A stretch of DNA of 6,437 nt from Ruminococcus sp. (GTDB taxonomy: Bacteria; Bacillota; Clostridia; Oscillospirales; Ruminococcaceae). The stretch lies in the NCBI GenBank assembly GCA_019417865.1, contig DYCW01000161.1:1-6437 (forward strand). Reading direction: 5' to 3'. Of the stretch, positions 6,051-6,437 are shown in pieces. The notes beneath the pieces are model-generated. The model was not told where the DNA came from, did no database searches, and worked only from the letters and a program-made list of their open reading frames with translations. Every line of letters starts with the position of its first letter. The first letter of the stretch is position 1. Both the position numbers and the translations under genes were made by a program.

Positions 6051-6437
6051 TTATGCCTCCTCCTTCTTGGTATCCATAATATAAACAGTATCCAGTACCA
6101 AACTGCGGGCAGCCGCCATAATATCTTCTTTGGTGACAGCGTGATAACGCTGTAGCGTTTCTGACGGTTCCACAAAATCATTCCAGTAATAGCACTTCTG
6201 ATACCATGAGAGATAGGAGCTTGACGTATCACCAATGCCGTTTAGCGTGTTATAAATGCTCATTTTTGCAGAATTGAGTTCTGTATCTGTAATGTTTCCT
6301 TCCTGAATGGCAGTCAGCTGACGCAGGATTTCTGTTTTTGCCTTTTCCAGGTTGTCGTGTTCTACGCCACTGCTGATGACAAGGGTTCGTCTTGCAGCCA
6401 GATAGGAACTGGAGCAGTAATAACAGAGGCTGAGTGT
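6051..6437 (-). CDS. ymfF: M16-like peptidase subunit, YmfF type, C-terminal part (5' end beyond window)
   Basis: These are the last 128 residues of a second M16-family protein, ending at TAA 6051-6053; the frame stays open to the right edge. The visible part starts with LCYYCSSSYLAARRTLVIS and continues with VEHDNLEKAKTEILRQL, a helix with SAKMSIYNTLNGIGDTSSS, then AVTKEDIMAAARSLVLDTVYIM near the end. This order matches the C-terminal domain of YmfF proteins, which occur next to YmfH in many Firmicutes and are thought to be the non-catalytic partner. Whether the zinc site is missing cannot be judged, as the N-terminal half is outside the window. An internal ATG at 6263 exists but the conserved frame runs on upstream of it, so it is not the start. 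The ribosome site of ymfH lies within its last codons, which points to coupled translation of the pair. Confidence 0.88.
   Translation of the reverse strand, partial: TLSLCYYCSSSYLAARRTLVISSGVEHDNLEKAKTEILRQLTAIQEGNITDTELNSAKMSIYNTLNGIGDTSSSYLSWYQKCYYWNDFVEPSETLQRYHAVTKEDIMAAARSLVLDTVYIMDTKKEEA

Noticed and set aside
5702..6079. 125-residue plus-strand open frame antisense to ymfH
   Set aside because: It lies opposite the catalytic domain of ymfH and has no ribosome site of note or recognisable motif.
6047..6235. N-terminal extension of the YmfH frame to ATG 6235
   Set aside because: It overlaps the real ymfF coding region in another frame, and GGAGGAGG places the start at 6046.

Overview
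The window looks like chromosomal DNA from a low-to-moderate-GC Gram-positive anaerobe of the Clostridia, most likely Ruminococcus/Oscillospiraceae-like. This rests on strong AGGAGG-type ribosome sites, tightly packed operons, a CUT1 sugar ABC operon with no ATPase gene directly after its permeases, and the YmfF/YmfH peptidase pair next to lgt. I cannot name a species. I see no mobile element, tRNA, rRNA or CRISPR array.

Positions 1-2645 (+ strand) hold the 3' part of a carbohydrate ABC importer operon. It contains the C-terminal ~208 residues of an extracellular sugar-binding protein, then a long stem-loop in a 124-nt gap, then two membrane permeases (MalF-type and MalG-type) whose stop and start codons overlap by one base. 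The stem-loop probably helps make much more binding protein than permease. The energising ATPase is presumably encoded elsewhere, as with the shared MsmX/MsmK-type ATPases of Firmicutes.

Positions 2646-2771 are the meeting point of two convergent operons. They contain two adjacent hairpins with T-rich flanks on both sides, which fit a tandem bidirectional terminator.

Positions 2772-6437 (- strand) hold a second operon, read from right to left: ymfF (C-terminal part, runs off the right edge), ymfH (M16 zinc peptidase with an intact HxxEH site), lgt (prolipoprotein diacylglyceryl transferase with an acidic C-terminal tail) and folD (one-carbon folate metabolism). Intergenic gaps are 4, 44 and 18 nt. 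The 44-nt gap before lgt is the most unusual spot: the only good Shine-Dalgarno sequence is 33 nt from the start codon and directly abuts a perfect 10-bp hairpin that would bring it to about 10 nt.

Functionally, Lgt lipidates lipoproteins, a class that normally includes Gram-positive sugar-binding proteins like the one encoded here. The two operons are nevertheless transcribed separately and face each other. Most of the window is ordinary housekeeping and transport. I did not find a convincing new defence or mobile system; the points worth checking are small regulatory structures and the conserved-looking linkage of the M16 pair with lgt.
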